Of a stretch of 64,000 nucleotides of DNA, positions 18,585-27,599 are shown one piece after another. A model generated the notes under the pieces. The model made no database searches and was not told where the DNA came from. It saw only the letters and a program-made list of their open reading frames with translations. A program made the position numbers and the translations under genes. The DNA is from Pseudomonas zanjanensis (GTDB taxonomy: Bacteria > Pseudomonadota > Gammaproteobacteria > Pseudomonadales > Pseudomonadaceae): positions 62,001 through 126,000 of the forward strand of contig NZ_JABWRB020000006.1 in the NCBI RefSeq assembly GCF_014268745.2. Reading direction: 5' to 3'. Numbering within the stretch: position 1 is the first letter of the stretch; every line of letters starts with the position of its first letter.

Positions 18585-19502
18585 TCATTCCGACCGAATC
18601 AGCCGACGCGGCGCAATGCGCCCGTCTTCGCTCACTTCACCGATACCGATGAAGCGACCGTTATGATCCTGTACCCGGACCATGCCGAACTTCGGCGCAT
18701 CCGGGGCGCGTACCGGCTGGCCGTTGAGCCAGTAGAACGCGCTGTGTTCCGAGAACTGCAAGAGCGGCCAATCCAGCAGGCCGCTGTCCGATGGCATCAG
18801 GAAACGGTCGACCGCTTCGTTGCCGCCTTCGGCATGCACCGCTTCAAGCTCTTCCAGCGTGACCGTCTGGGCCAACGTGAAAGGCCCGGCCTGGGTCCGT
18901 CGCAATTCTGCCACGTACGCGCCACAGCCGAGCTGCTCGCCAATATCCTCCACCAGGGTGCGGATATAGGTGCCCTTGCTGCAATCCACGGCCAGCCGCG
19001 CAGTATTACCGTCAAAGGCCAGCAATTCCAAGCGCGCAATAGTAACAGAACGCGGTTCACGCTCCACTACTTCGCCTGCACGAGCCAGTTTATACAGCGG
19101 CTGGCCATCACGCTTCAGAGCCGAGTACATCGGCGGTATCTGACTGATTTGCCCGCGAAATTTCGGCAACACCGCTTCGACATCCGTCTGACCAACGGTC
19201 ACCGGGCGCTCCAGCAAAACTTCACCCTCGGCGTCCGCCGTGGTAGTCGTCTTGCCCAGTTGCGCCAGGGTTTCGTAACCCTTGTCGGAATCGAGCAGGT
19301 ACTGGGAGAACTTGGTCGCCTCGCCAAAGCACAGTGGCAGCACGCCAGTGGCCAGCGGATCGAGGCTACCGGTGTGCCCGGCCTTTTCAGCATTGAGCAA
19401 CCAGCGAACCTTCTGCAACGCCGCGTTGGAGGTGAACCCCAGCGGCTTGTCGAGCAGGATGATACCGCTGACATTACGACGGATACGTTTGACCTGAGCC
19501 AC
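18585..19502 (-). CDS. truB: tRNA pseudouridine(55) synthase
   Basis: 305-residue enzyme that makes pseudouridine-55 in the T loop of tRNAs. The catalytic-Asp motif HTGSLDPLATGVLPLCFGEAT, KGYETLAQLG and CSKGTYIRTLVEDIG are clear, and a C-terminal PUA-like part is present. The start is GTG at 19502 with AAGGAG 6 bp upstream. It begins 3 bp after the rbfA stop, so it belongs to the infB-rbfA-truB-rpsO-pnp cluster. Confidence 0.96.
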   Translation of the reverse strand: MAQVKRIRRNVSGIILLDKPLGFTSNAALQKVRWLLNAEKAGHTGSLDPLATGVLPLCFGEATKFSQYLLDSDKGYETLAQLGKTTTTADAEGEVLLERPVTVGQTDVEAVLPKFRGQISQIPPMYSALKRDGQPLYKLARAGEVVEREPRSVTIARLELLAFDGNTARLAVDCSKGTYIRTLVEDIGEQLGCGAYVAELRRTQAGPFTLAQTVTLEELEAVHAEGGNEAVDRFLMPSDSGLLDWPLLQFSEHSAFYWLNGQPVRAPDAPKFGMVRVQDHNGRFIGIGEVSEDGRIAPRRLIRSE

Positions 19503-19505
19503 CGA

Positions 19506-19907
19506 TTACTCCTTGGTGTCTTCAGGTTCAGCCGCAACCGGGTGCTGGCTGTCTTCCGCCACGGCGCGCTCGATCAGTGCCGACAGATGCGCACCCCGGG
19601 CGACGCTTTCGTCGTAATGGAAGTGCAACTGCGGGACGCTGCGCAGCTTCATCTCCCGAGCCAACTGCATACGCAGGAAGCCGGCGGCCGAGTTGAGCAC
19701 CTTGATGCTCTGGGCGATTTCTTCGGCGCTGTCCTGGCCCATCACGGTGATGAAAATCTTGGCGTGACCGACGTCACGGCTGACTTCCACTGCGGTGATG
19801 GTGACCAGGCCGACGCGCGGGTCTTTGACTTCGCGACGGATCAGTTGGGCCAGCTCGCGCTGCATCTGATCGCCGATTCGTTGGGTACGGCTGTATTCTT
19901 TTGCCAT
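19506..19907 (-). CDS. rbfA: 30S ribosome-binding factor A
   Basis: 133-residue KH-like assembly factor needed for 16S 5'-end maturation and cold adaptation. The N-terminus (YSRTQRIGDQMQRELAQLIRREVKDPR) and the core (VSRDVGHAKIFITVMG) match the family. The C-terminal tail is acidic (AEDSQHPVAAEPEDTKE). It is separated from infB by 160 bp that contain a terminator-like hairpin, so its expression may be partly uncoupled from infB. Confidence 0.95.
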   Translation of the reverse strand: MAKEYSRTQRIGDQMQRELAQLIRREVKDPRVGLVTITAVEVSRDVGHAKIFITVMGQDSAEEIAQSIKVLNSAAGFLRMQLAREMKLRSVPQLHFHYDESVARGAHLSALIERAVAEDSQHPVAAEPEDTKE

Positions 19908-19961
19908 GTCTTGTTACCTGTTACTGCCCCACGGTGAAACCCGTGAGGTCTGAAAGCGGCA

Positions 19962-19996
19962 AACGCCCGGCCTGGCAAAAAGCCAGACCGGGCGTT
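19962..19996 (-). terminator. Terminator-like hairpin between infB and rbfA
   Basis: 15-nt arms (AACGCCCGGCCTGGC and its complement with one mismatch) close a 5-nt loop. On the minus strand TTTGCC follows the stem. The T-run is short, so partial termination, or RNA processing and stabilisation of the upstream mRNA, is more likely than a full stop. Confidence 0.6.
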
Positions 19997-20067
19997 GCGT
20001 TTAGAGTCCGCCAGCCAGGCAGCGCATGTTCATGCGGCTGCCCGGCGCGGCTCTTGAAGTGCGCGAG

Positions 20068-22587
20068 TTAGAGGCTGCGAGCAACCTGGACCTTCTCGAA
20101 GACTTCGATCTTGTCGCCAACCTTGACGTCGTTGTAGCTCTTGACGCCAATACCGCATTCCATGCCGGCACGCACTTCGGAAGCGTCATCCTTGAAGCGA
20201 CGCAGGGATTCCAGCTCGCCTTCGAAGATCACGATGTCTTCACGCAGTACACGGATCGGACGGTTACGGTGAACGACACCTTCGATCACCATGCAACCGG
20301 CGATGGCACCGAATTTCGGCGAACGGAACACGTCGCGAACTTCGGCCACGCCCAGGATGTTCTCCCGGACGTCGCTGCCCAGCATACCGGTCAACGCTTT
20401 CTTGACGTCTTCGATGATGTCGTAGATCACGTTGTAGTAACGCATATCCAGGCCTTCCTGCTCGACGATCTTGCGAGCGCCGGCATCGGCACGCACGTTG
20501 AAGCCGAACAGTACAGCGTTGGAAGCCAGTGCCAGGTTGGCATCGGACTCGGTGATACCACCGACGCCGCCACCGACCACACGCACTTGCACTTCGTCGT
20601 TACCCAGGCCATTCAAGGCGCCGTTCAACGCTTCCAGGGAACCACGGACGTCGGATTTGAGGACGATGTTGAGCGTCTTCTTCTCTTCCTGGCCCATGTT
20701 CTCGAAGATGTTTTCCAGCTTGCCAGCGTGAGCACGAGCCAGTTTGACTTCGCGGAACTTGCCTTGACGGAACAGAGCCACTTCACGGGCTTTCTTCTCG
20801 TCAGCCACAACGCTCATCTCGTCGCCAGCATCCGGGGTACCGTCCAGGCCGAGGATCTCGACCGGGATAGCCGGACCGGCTTCCTTGATAGGCTTGCCGT
20901 TCTCGTCGAGCATGGCGCGCACGCGGCCATAGTTCGAGCCGACCAGCACCATGTCGCCTTGACGCAGCGTACCGTCCTGGACCAGGACCGTTGCAACCGG
21001 GCCACGGCCCTTGTCGAGGCGCGATTCAACCACAACACCACGGCCAGGTGCCGAAGGCGTAGCGGTCAGTTCGAGAACCTCGGCTTGCAACAGAACGGCT
21101 TCGAGCAGTTCGTCAACACCAGTACCCATCTTCGCCGAGACCGGAACGAATGGAGTGTCGCCACCCCACTCTTCGGAGGTCACGCCGTGGACCGACAGTT
21201 CGCTGCGGATGCGATCGAGATCGGCGCCCGGCTTGTCGATCTTGTTCACCGCAACCACCAGCGGCACGCCAGCAGCCTTGGCATGCTGAACGGCTTCGAT
21301 GGTTTGTGGCATCACGCCGTCGTCCGCTGCAACCACCAGGATCACGATGTCGGTCGCCTTGGCACCACGGGCACGCATCGCGGTAAACGCGGCGTGACCC
21401 GGGGTGTCGAGGAACGTCACCATGCCGCGGTCGGTTTCAACGTGGTACGCACCGATGTGCTGGGTAATACCACCCGCTTCACCGGCCGCCACCTTGGCGC
21501 GACGAATGTAGTCGAGCAGGGACGTTTTACCGTGGTCGACGTGGCCCATGACGGTCACGACCGGAGCACGGGAAACCGCCTCGCCTTCGAACTTCAGGGA
21601 CTCGGCCAGGGAATCTTCCAGGGCGGTGTCGCTGACCAGGGTCACTTTGTGGCCCAGCTCTTCAGCAACCAGTTGGGCAGTTTCCTGGTCCAGTACCTGG
21701 TTGATGGTGGCTGGCGTACCCAGCTTGAACATGAACTTGATGATTTCAGCAGCCTTGACCGACATCTGCTGGGCGAGATCGCCCACAGTGATGGTCTCGC
21801 CGATCTTCACTTCACGCACGACAGGACCGGTAGGGCTCTGGAAGCCGTGGGCGTTGCGTTTCTTCAGCTTGGCCTTGCCGCGACCGCCACGACGGAAGCC
21901 GTCGCTTTCTTCGTCGGTGGTACGTGGCGCAACACGAGGGGCTGGCGCCTTTTCCTTGACCGAAGCACGATGAGGCGCGTTCTTGCGCTCACCATCGCCG
22001 CTGCCACGACGGTTGTCGTCGGCACGTGGCTTGTCCGGACGACGCTGTTCGTCGCGCTTGCGAGTGTCGGCTGGAGCCGGGGCAGCAGCCACGACTGGCG
22101 CCGCTTCGCGCACAGGTTCGGCGGCCGGGGCAACAGCCTCGACGGCTTCTACCGGGGCGGTCTGCGCAGCAGCAGGCTGGCGGCGCGCTTCTTCTTCGGC
22201 GCGACGCTTGGCTTCTTCTTCAGCCTTCTGACGAGCAGCATTTTCTACTGCGCGACGTTCTTCCTGTTCGCGTTTGCGCTCGGCTTCGATTTCTTCCGGG
22301 CTGCGCTGTACGAAGACTTTCTTCTTGCGTACTTCAACGCTGATGCTTTTGCTACCGGCAACACGCAGGGTGCTGGTGGTTTTACGCTGCAGAGTGATCT
22401 TGCGCGGTTCTTCCACTTTTGCCTTGTGACTGCTCTTCAAGTGAGTCAGCAGGGACTGCTTTTCACTGTCGGTCACATGTTCCTCGGCGGCGGTGTGCGG
22501 CAGACCTGCCTCACGCATCTGCTGCAACAGGCGCTCTACCGGTGTTTTGACCTCATCGGCCAGTTGTTTCACCGTGACTTGCGTCAT
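20068..22587 (-). CDS. infB: Translation initiation factor IF-2
   Basis: 839-residue GTPase that brings fMet-tRNA to the 30S subunit. An N-terminal IF2 domain (MTQVTVKQLADEVKTPVERL) is followed by a long charged linker rich in Lys, Glu, Arg and Ala (about residues 80-270). The G domain follows with VTVMGHVDHGKTSLLDYIR, FLDTPGHAAFTAMRARG and VVAVNKIDKPGAD, then the C-terminal beta-barrels binding fMet-tRNA. Length is close to other Pseudomonas IF-2. It starts 27 bp after the nusA stop. Confidence 0.98.
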   Translation of the reverse strand: MTQVTVKQLADEVKTPVERLLQQMREAGLPHTAAEEHVTDSEKQSLLTHLKSSHKAKVEEPRKITLQRKTTSTLRVAGSKSISVEVRKKKVFVQRSPEEIEAERKREQEERRAVENAARQKAEEEAKRRAEEEARRQPAAAQTAPVEAVEAVAPAAEPVREAAPVVAAAPAPADTRKRDEQRRPDKPRADDNRRGSGDGERKNAPHRASVKEKAPAPRVAPRTTDEESDGFRRGGRGKAKLKKRNAHGFQSPTGPVVREVKIGETITVGDLAQQMSVKAAEIIKFMFKLGTPATINQVLDQETAQLVAEELGHKVTLVSDTALEDSLAESLKFEGEAVSRAPVVTVMGHVDHGKTSLLDYIRRAKVAAGEAGGITQHIGAYHVETDRGMVTFLDTPGHAAFTAMRARGAKATDIVILVVAADDGVMPQTIEAVQHAKAAGVPLVVAVNKIDKPGADLDRIRSELSVHGVTSEEWGGDTPFVPVSAKMGTGVDELLEAVLLQAEVLELTATPSAPGRGVVVESRLDKGRGPVATVLVQDGTLRQGDMVLVGSNYGRVRAMLDENGKPIKEAGPAIPVEILGLDGTPDAGDEMSVVADEKKAREVALFRQGKFREVKLARAHAGKLENIFENMGQEEKKTLNIVLKSDVRGSLEALNGALNGLGNDEVQVRVVGGGVGGITESDANLALASNAVLFGFNVRADAGARKIVEQEGLDMRYYNVIYDIIEDVKKALTGMLGSDVRENILGVAEVRDVFRSPKFGAIAGCMVIEGVVHRNRPIRVLREDIVIFEGELESLRRFKDDASEVRAGMECGIGVKSYNDVKVGDKIEVFEKVQVARSL

Positions 22588-22614
22588 GCACTTCTCTCCT
22601 CAGGCCGCGCCTAA

Positions 22615-24096
22615 TTACTCGAACCAGTGGGCTCGGGCGGCCATGATCAACTTGCCGGCACGATCATCGTCAATGCCGTCGATGTCGAGCAGATCGTCAA
22701 TAGACTGCTCGGCCAGGTCTTCGCGGGTAATTACGCCGCGCACCGCCAGTTCCATCGCCAAATCCTTGTCCATGCCCTCAAGCGAGAGCAGGTCTTCGGC
22801 CGGATGGGCGTCTGCCAGCTTTTCCTCAGTAGCGATGGCTTTGGTCAACAAACGATCCTTGGCCCGAGCGCGAAGCTCGTTGACGATTTCCTCGTCAAAG
22901 CCGTCGATGTTGAGCATTTCCTCCACCGGTACGTAGGCAATCTCTTCCAGGCTGGTAAAGCCTTCATCCACCAGCACCTGCGCCAGCTCTTCATCGACTT
23001 CAAGCTCTTCGATGAAGTTGCGCAGGATGTCGCCGGTTTCAGCTTGCTGCTTAGCCTGGATGTCCGATTCGGTCATCACGTTCAGGGTCCAGCCAGTCAA
23101 TTGGCTGGCCAGACGCACGTTCTGACCACCGCGACCGATGGCCTGAGCCAGATTGTCTGCGCCAACGGCGATGTCCATGGCGTGGGCATCTTCGTCGACG
23201 ATAATTGCCGCCACTTCAGCAGGCGACATGGCGTTGATCACGAACTGAGCCGGGTTGTCGTCCCACAGGACGATGTCCACGCGCTCGCCGCCCAACTCGC
23301 CGGATACGGCCTGGACACGCGAACCACGCATGCCGATGCAGGCACCTTGTGGGTCGATACGCTTGTCCTTGGAGCGGACCGCGATCTTGGCGCGCGAACC
23401 CGGATCACGGGAAGCGGCCATGACTTCGATCAGGCCTTCAGCAATTTCCGGCACTTCGATGCGGAACAACTCGATCAGCATTTCCGGCGCTGTACGCGAC
23501 AGGATCAGCTGCGGGCCCCGGTTCTCGGTGCGGATTTCCTTGAGCAGCGCACGCAAACGCACGCCAACCCGGAAAGTTTCGCGAGAAATGATGTCTTCGC
23601 GAGCCAGCAACGCTTCGGCGTTGTTGCCCAGGTCGACGATCACATTGTCGCGGGTGACTTTTTTCACGGTGCCGGAGATGATTTCCCCCAGGCGCTCGCG
23701 ATAAGCGTCGACGACTTGCGCGCGCTCGGCTTCGCGAACCTTTTGCACAATGACTTGCTTGGCAGTCTGTGCAGCGATGCGACCGAATTCGATGGACTCG
23801 ATTTTTTCTTCGACGACATCACCGACCTTGGCGCCCGGGTGCGTTTCCGCAACCTTGCTCGGCCAGGTTTCGATAGCTGGATCGTCCAGGTCGGCTTCTT
23901 CGACGACCGTCCAGCGACGGAAAGTCTCGTAGGCACCGGTGTGGCGATTGATCTCCACACGCAAATCAACTTCGTCTTCGAACCGCTTCTTGGTAGCAGT
24001 GGCCAGAGCCAGCTCCAGCGCTTCAAAAATAACGTTAGCCGGTACGCCCTTTTCATTGGATACCGACTCAACAACCAGCAGTACTTCTTTGCTCAT
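22615..24096 (-). CDS. nusA: Transcription termination/antitermination protein NusA
   Basis: 493-residue RNA polymerase-binding factor. It has an N-terminal polymerase-binding domain (MSKEVLLVVESVSNEKGVP), S1 (about 135-200), and two KH domains including GACIGMRGSRVQAVSGELGGERVDI. Two C-terminal acidic repeats, each with a helix-hairpin-helix-like core (VDEGFTSLEEIAYVPVEEM and AVRGVITREDLAEQSIDDL), match the gammaproteobacterial form. The ATG at 24096 is chosen over a start 7 codons upstream because MSKEV is the family N-terminus. It sits downstream of rimP, whose leader carries terminators that NusA could act on. Confidence 0.97.
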   Translation of the reverse strand: MSKEVLLVVESVSNEKGVPANVIFEALELALATATKKRFEDEVDLRVEINRHTGAYETFRRWTVVEEADLDDPAIETWPSKVAETHPGAKVGDVVEEKIESIEFGRIAAQTAKQVIVQKVREAERAQVVDAYRERLGEIISGTVKKVTRDNVIVDLGNNAEALLAREDIISRETFRVGVRLRALLKEIRTENRGPQLILSRTAPEMLIELFRIEVPEIAEGLIEVMAASRDPGSRAKIAVRSKDKRIDPQGACIGMRGSRVQAVSGELGGERVDIVLWDDNPAQFVINAMSPAEVAAIIVDEDAHAMDIAVGADNLAQAIGRGGQNVRLASQLTGWTLNVMTESDIQAKQQAETGDILRNFIEELEVDEELAQVLVDEGFTSLEEIAYVPVEEMLNIDGFDEEIVNELRARAKDRLLTKAIATEEKLADAHPAEDLLSLEGMDKDLAMELAVRGVITREDLAEQSIDDLLDIDGIDDDRAGKLIMAARAHWFE

Positions 24097-24155
24097 CGTA
24101 CGCCTCGCCTTTCGCAAGCCATTGGATCCGCGGGATCCGCAGTATCTGGCACGTA

Positions 24156-24614
24156 TCAGTCAAAACTGGGAATAATGTTGGCCTTGTCGATCATATCGAT
24201 CGGCAACAGGAACTCATGGTCATCTACCTGCACCACGACGTCCTGCTCTTCTACACCGCGCAGAAGGCCTTGGAAGTTGCGTCGACCTTCGAAAGGCGAG
24301 CGCAGCTTGATCTTCACTTGTTCACCGGCAAACAAAGCGAACTGTTCAAGTGTGAACAGGGGGCGCTCCATGCCAGGCGAGGAAACTTCAAGGGTGTATT
24401 CGGAGGTGATTGGATCTTCAACATCCAGTACACCGCTGATCTGACGGCTGACGATGGCGCAATCGTCCACCAACACGCCGCCTTCCTTATCGATATAAAC
24501 GCGCAACAGTGAGTGGCGACCTTGAGCCGAAAACTCAATACCCCAGCATTCATAGCCAAGGGCCACGACCACCGGGGCCAACAAGGCCTGCAACTGTTCT
24601 AGCTTGCTCGACAC
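24156..24614 (-). CDS. rimP: Ribosome maturation factor RimP
   Basis: 152-residue 30S assembly factor. Seen: the N-terminal half (LEQLQALLAPVVVALGYECW), YIDKEGGVLVDDCAIVSRQI, LEVSSPGMERPLFT and the C-terminal SH3-like barrel (DDHEFLLPIDMIDKANIIP). I chose GTG at 24614, preceded by GAGGGGG, over an ATG six codons upstream, because SSKLEQL is the usual Pseudomonas start. It is the first gene of the rimP-nusA-infB operon, behind tRNA-fMet, as in E. coli. Confidence 0.94.
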   Translation of the reverse strand: MSSKLEQLQALLAPVVVALGYECWGIEFSAQGRHSLLRVYIDKEGGVLVDDCAIVSRQISGVLDVEDPITSEYTLEVSSPGMERPLFTLEQFALFAGEQVKIKLRSPFEGRRNFQGLLRGVEEQDVVVQVDDHEFLLPIDMIDKANIIPSFD

Positions 24615-24650
24615 CTGAACCCCCTCGTGCATGTTTGTGCATGCTGTGCA

Positions 24651-24678
24651 AATAAAAAAAAATGGGCGAATCGCCCAT
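24651..24678 (-). terminator. Strong Rho-independent terminator in the rimP leader
   Basis: The stem GGGCGA/TCGCCC (TGGGCGATTCGCCCA on the minus strand) is followed by nine T residues. It ends only 36 nt upstream of the rimP start codon, leaving little room for a promoter between them. It therefore looks like an attenuator for rimP-nusA-infB. Confidence 0.85.
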
Positions 24679-24723
24679 CCCTGAAACGCCGTCGAATAGC
24701 GGCGTTATAAAGTGTCCAGCTAA

Positions 24724-24748
24724 CAAAAAGCCCCTTGGAAGGGGCCCC
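24724..24748 (-). terminator. Terminator downstream of tRNA-fMet
   Basis: GCCCCTT-CC-AAGGGGC followed by TTTTTG on the minus strand, immediately after the tRNA 3' end. It should end or reduce transcription from the tRNA promoter into rimP. Confidence 0.85.
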
Positions 24749-24754
24749 TGAAAC

Positions 24755-24831
<77 letters not shown>

Positions 24832-24928
24832 ACAAAGCTGGGGCGGAAGTATACGACCGATCCCTTACAGGGTCAATGTAACCCTTCCACCTACAAGAAA
24901 GCCCGCAATCGCGGGCTCTCCTGATAAT

Positions 24929-25014
24929 TGGTACCGAGAAGGGGACTCGAACCCCTACACCCTATGGGCACAACCACCTCAAGGTTGCGTGTCTACCAAT
25001 TCCACCACCTCGGC
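24929..25014 (-). tRNA. tRNA-Leu (GAG)
   Basis: 86 nt including CCA, with acceptor GCCGAGG/TTCTCGGT. It has a class II long variable arm (TGGTTGTGCCCATAGGGTG region) and anticodon loop CTTGAGG carrying GAG. It follows secG, as in many gammaproteobacteria. Confidence 0.95.
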
Positions 25015-25035
25015 AATACAGCGTTTGAAACCTTC

Positions 25036-25419
25036 TTACTTCTGCTCTTGAGCTGGAGGCACGTCAGTCGCCGGGTTGGCCGACTTTTGCTCTTGAAGCA
25101 CCGGGACATCATCAGAAGCCGGTTGTTGCTTTGGCGCTTCCAATACCGCTGGGTTTGGCAGACCTACTTGAGTCAGCTCGTGAGCTTTCTCTTTAGCAAA
25201 GTAACCTAACCCTAAGCTGGTTATGAAGAAACCGGCGGCAAGTATAGCAGTAAACTTACTGAGAAAGGTAGAGGAACCTTGGCTTCCGAACACAGTATTT
25301 GAAGCACCTGCACCGAAAGACGCACCAGCATCCGCACCTTTACCCTGCTGCAGCAATACGAGAGCAACTACGCCCAGTGCACCCAGCAGATGAAAAACGA
25401 CTACGACTGTTTCCAGCAT
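25036..25419 (-). CDS. secG: Preprotein translocase subunit SecG
   Basis: 127-residue inner-membrane subunit of the SecYEG translocon. Two membrane helices are visible (VVVVFHLLGALGVVALVLL and FTAILAAGFFITSLGLGYF). The conserved loop between them reads QQGKGADAGASFGAGASNTVFGSQGSSTFL. The C-terminal tail is Pro/Gln-rich (VLQEQKSANPATDVPPAQEQK). The ATG at 25419 (MLETVVVVF) is the family start; the frame open upstream overlaps the end of tpiA and is not used. It starts 4 bp after the tpiA stop. Confidence 0.95.
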   Translation of the reverse strand: MLETVVVVFHLLGALGVVALVLLQQGKGADAGASFGAGASNTVFGSQGSSTFLSKFTAILAAGFFITSLGLGYFAKEKAHELTQVGLPNPAVLEAPKQQPASDDVPVLQEQKSANPATDVPPAQEQK

Positions 25420-25423
25420 TTTT

Positions 25424-26179
25424 TCAGTTTCCCGCGGCGCGACAGATCGCACCGAACTCATCTGCATTCAGGGACGCTCCACCAATGAGCCCCCCATCGA
25501 TATCCGGCATGCCGAACAGTTCGACCGCATTGGCCGCCTTCACGCTGCCGCCGTATAGAAGCCGCACACCTCGTGCCACTTCAGAATTCTCTGCCGCCAA
25601 CTGCGCGCGGATGGCTGCGTGCACATCCTGCGCCTGTTGCGGCGAAGCAGTCAGCCCAGTGCCGATGGCCCAGACTGGCTCGTAAGCAATGATCGCCTTT
25701 GCAAAAGCACCGACACCCAGCTCCTCGATGATGCTGCCCAGCTGACGCTCGACAACCTCAAGGGTCTTGCCGGCCTCACGCTGCTCGCGGGTTTCCCCTA
25801 TGCACAACACCGGAGTCAGACCACAGGCCTGGGCCGCAGCAAATTTGCGGATCAAGGTCTTGTCCTGCTCACCCATGATCTGGCGACGCTCGGAGTGCCC
25901 GACCAGGACCAGGGAACAACCTGCATCCACCAATTGACTCGGTGCAATCTCACCGGTCAACGCACCTTGCATGGCTTCCATCGCAGAGTTCTGCGCGCCG
26001 ACCGAAATCGACTTGCCCTTCAAGCCATCAATCACTTGATTGATATACAAGCAAGGCGGGAAAACCGCGACATCAACACCGCTTGGCAAGGCCAGATGAC
26101 GAAGGCCATTGATCAGCTCAGCGACGCTGGCGCGGGTACCGTGCATCTTCCAGTTACCAGCTACCATAGGGCGACGCAT
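25424..26179 (-). CDS. tpiA: Triosephosphate isomerase
   Basis: 251-residue glycolytic enzyme interconverting dihydroxyacetone phosphate and glyceraldehyde 3-phosphate. Catalytic features are in place: Asn/Lys in VAGNWKMHG, His in LVGHSERRQ, Glu in IIAYEPVWAIGTG and the phosphate-binding LLYGGSVKAANA. It lies between glmM and secG, the standard Pseudomonas order. Confidence 0.97.
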   Translation of the reverse strand: MRRPMVAGNWKMHGTRASVAELINGLRHLALPSGVDVAVFPPCLYINQVIDGLKGKSISVGAQNSAMEAMQGALTGEIAPSQLVDAGCSLVLVGHSERRQIMGEQDKTLIRKFAAAQACGLTPVLCIGETREQREAGKTLEVVERQLGSIIEELGVGAFAKAIIAYEPVWAIGTGLTASPQQAQDVHAAIRAQLAAENSEVARGVRLLYGGSVKAANAVELFGMPDIDGGLIGGASLNADEFGAICRAAGN

Positions 26180-26245
26180 GCTGTACCTCGTCGGTCAAAG
26201 TGGGCGCAGATGTTACCCAACGGATTCATGACTGGCAAGCCGAAT

Positions 26246-27583
26246 TCAGGCAGAAACTTCAGTAACCAGTTTTGCCAGCTCTTCGGCATAACCGCGAACT
26301 TGCGCTTCATCCTCGCCTTCGACCATGACACGCACCAACGGCTCTGTGCCGGACTTGCGCAACAACACGCGTCCACGCCCCGCCATCGCTTGCGTTACAC
26401 GCTCGCTGGCCTGCTTGACCTTCGCATGCTCGAGAGGGTTTACACCGCCACCGAAACGTACATTGATCAACACTTGCGGGCATTTGCGCAACGCCTGGCG
26501 CGATTGTGCGAGCCCCTCGTTGCGCGCCTTGAGTGCCATCAGCACCTGCAAGGCCGCGATGATCGCATCACCGGTGGTGGTGTGGTCGAAGCACACGATG
26601 TGGCCGGAGTTCTCGCCCCCGATCACCCAGTTGCGCTCCAGCAACTCCGAGATCACGTAGCGGTCGCCCACATTGGCCCGCACGAACGGGATATCCAAGT
26701 CCGCCAGGGCCAGTTCCAGCCCAAGGTTACTCATCAACGTGCCGACCACGCCGCCCTGCAGCTTGCCACGCCCATGCAGGTCGCGAGCAATGATGAACAG
26801 CAGCTCGTCACCATCGACAACCGTGCCGGTGTGATCAACCATCAGGACCCGATCACCGTCACCATCGAAGGCGATGCCCAGATCAGCCTGCTCGGCTAGC
26901 ACCGCAGCCTGCAACGCCTCGGTATGGGTGGAACCACAGTTGTGGTTGATGTTCAGGCCATTGGGCTGGGCGGACAGCACCACCACTTCGGCGCCCAGTT
27001 CGCGAAAGACGCTCGGCGCGACCTTATAGGTTGCCCCGTGGGCGCAATCGACAACGATTTTCAGGCCAGAAAAACTGGTGCCGGTCGGCACACTGCCTTT
27101 GCAGAACTCGATGTAGCGACCCGACGCATCGTTGATCCGCGACACCTTGCCGATCTTGCTCGACTCGACCACCGTCATCGGGGTGTCCAGCAGCTCTTCG
27201 ATCATCAGCTCAATATCATCCGGCAGCTTGGTACCCTGGCCGGAGAAGAACTTGATGCCGTTGTCATCATGGGGGTTGTGCGAGGCACTGATCACGATGC
27301 CTGCCTGGCCTTGGAACGTACGGGTCAGGTAGGCGATGGCTGGCGTCGGCATCGGGCCGAGCAGCATCACATCGGCGCCCGCCGATGTCAGGCCGGCTTC
27401 GAGGGCTGATTCGAACATGTAGCCGGAAATTCGCGTGTCCTTGCCCACCAACACCTTGCAGGCGCCCATCTTGCGGAACGCCATGCCGGCCGCCCAGCCG
27501 AGCTTGAGCATGAAATCAGGGGTAATGGGGTATTCGCCGACCCGACCACGAATACCGTCGGTGCCAAAATATTTCTTGCTCAT
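26246..27583 (-). CDS. glmM: Phosphoglucosamine mutase
   Basis: 445-residue enzyme converting glucosamine 6-phosphate to glucosamine 1-phosphate for UDP-GlcNAc, peptidoglycan and LPS synthesis. The phosphoserine loop VISASHNPHDDNGIKFF (catalytic Ser near 102), the metal-binding DGDGDR and the substrate loop GGENSGHIV are all present, and the C-terminal SGTEPLVRVMVEG is intact. It lies 16 bp downstream of folP in the ftsH-folP-glmM cluster, as in E. coli. Confidence 0.97.
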   Translation of the reverse strand: MSKKYFGTDGIRGRVGEYPITPDFMLKLGWAAGMAFRKMGACKVLVGKDTRISGYMFESALEAGLTSAGADVMLLGPMPTPAIAYLTRTFQGQAGIVISASHNPHDDNGIKFFSGQGTKLPDDIELMIEELLDTPMTVVESSKIGKVSRINDASGRYIEFCKGSVPTGTSFSGLKIVVDCAHGATYKVAPSVFRELGAEVVVLSAQPNGLNINHNCGSTHTEALQAAVLAEQADLGIAFDGDGDRVLMVDHTGTVVDGDELLFIIARDLHGRGKLQGGVVGTLMSNLGLELALADLDIPFVRANVGDRYVISELLERNWVIGGENSGHIVCFDHTTTGDAIIAALQVLMALKARNEGLAQSRQALRKCPQVLINVRFGGGVNPLEHAKVKQASERVTQAMAGRGRVLLRKSGTEPLVRVMVEGEDEAQVRGYAEELAKLVTEVSA

Positions 27584-27599
27584 AAGTGCTCCGTCATTC

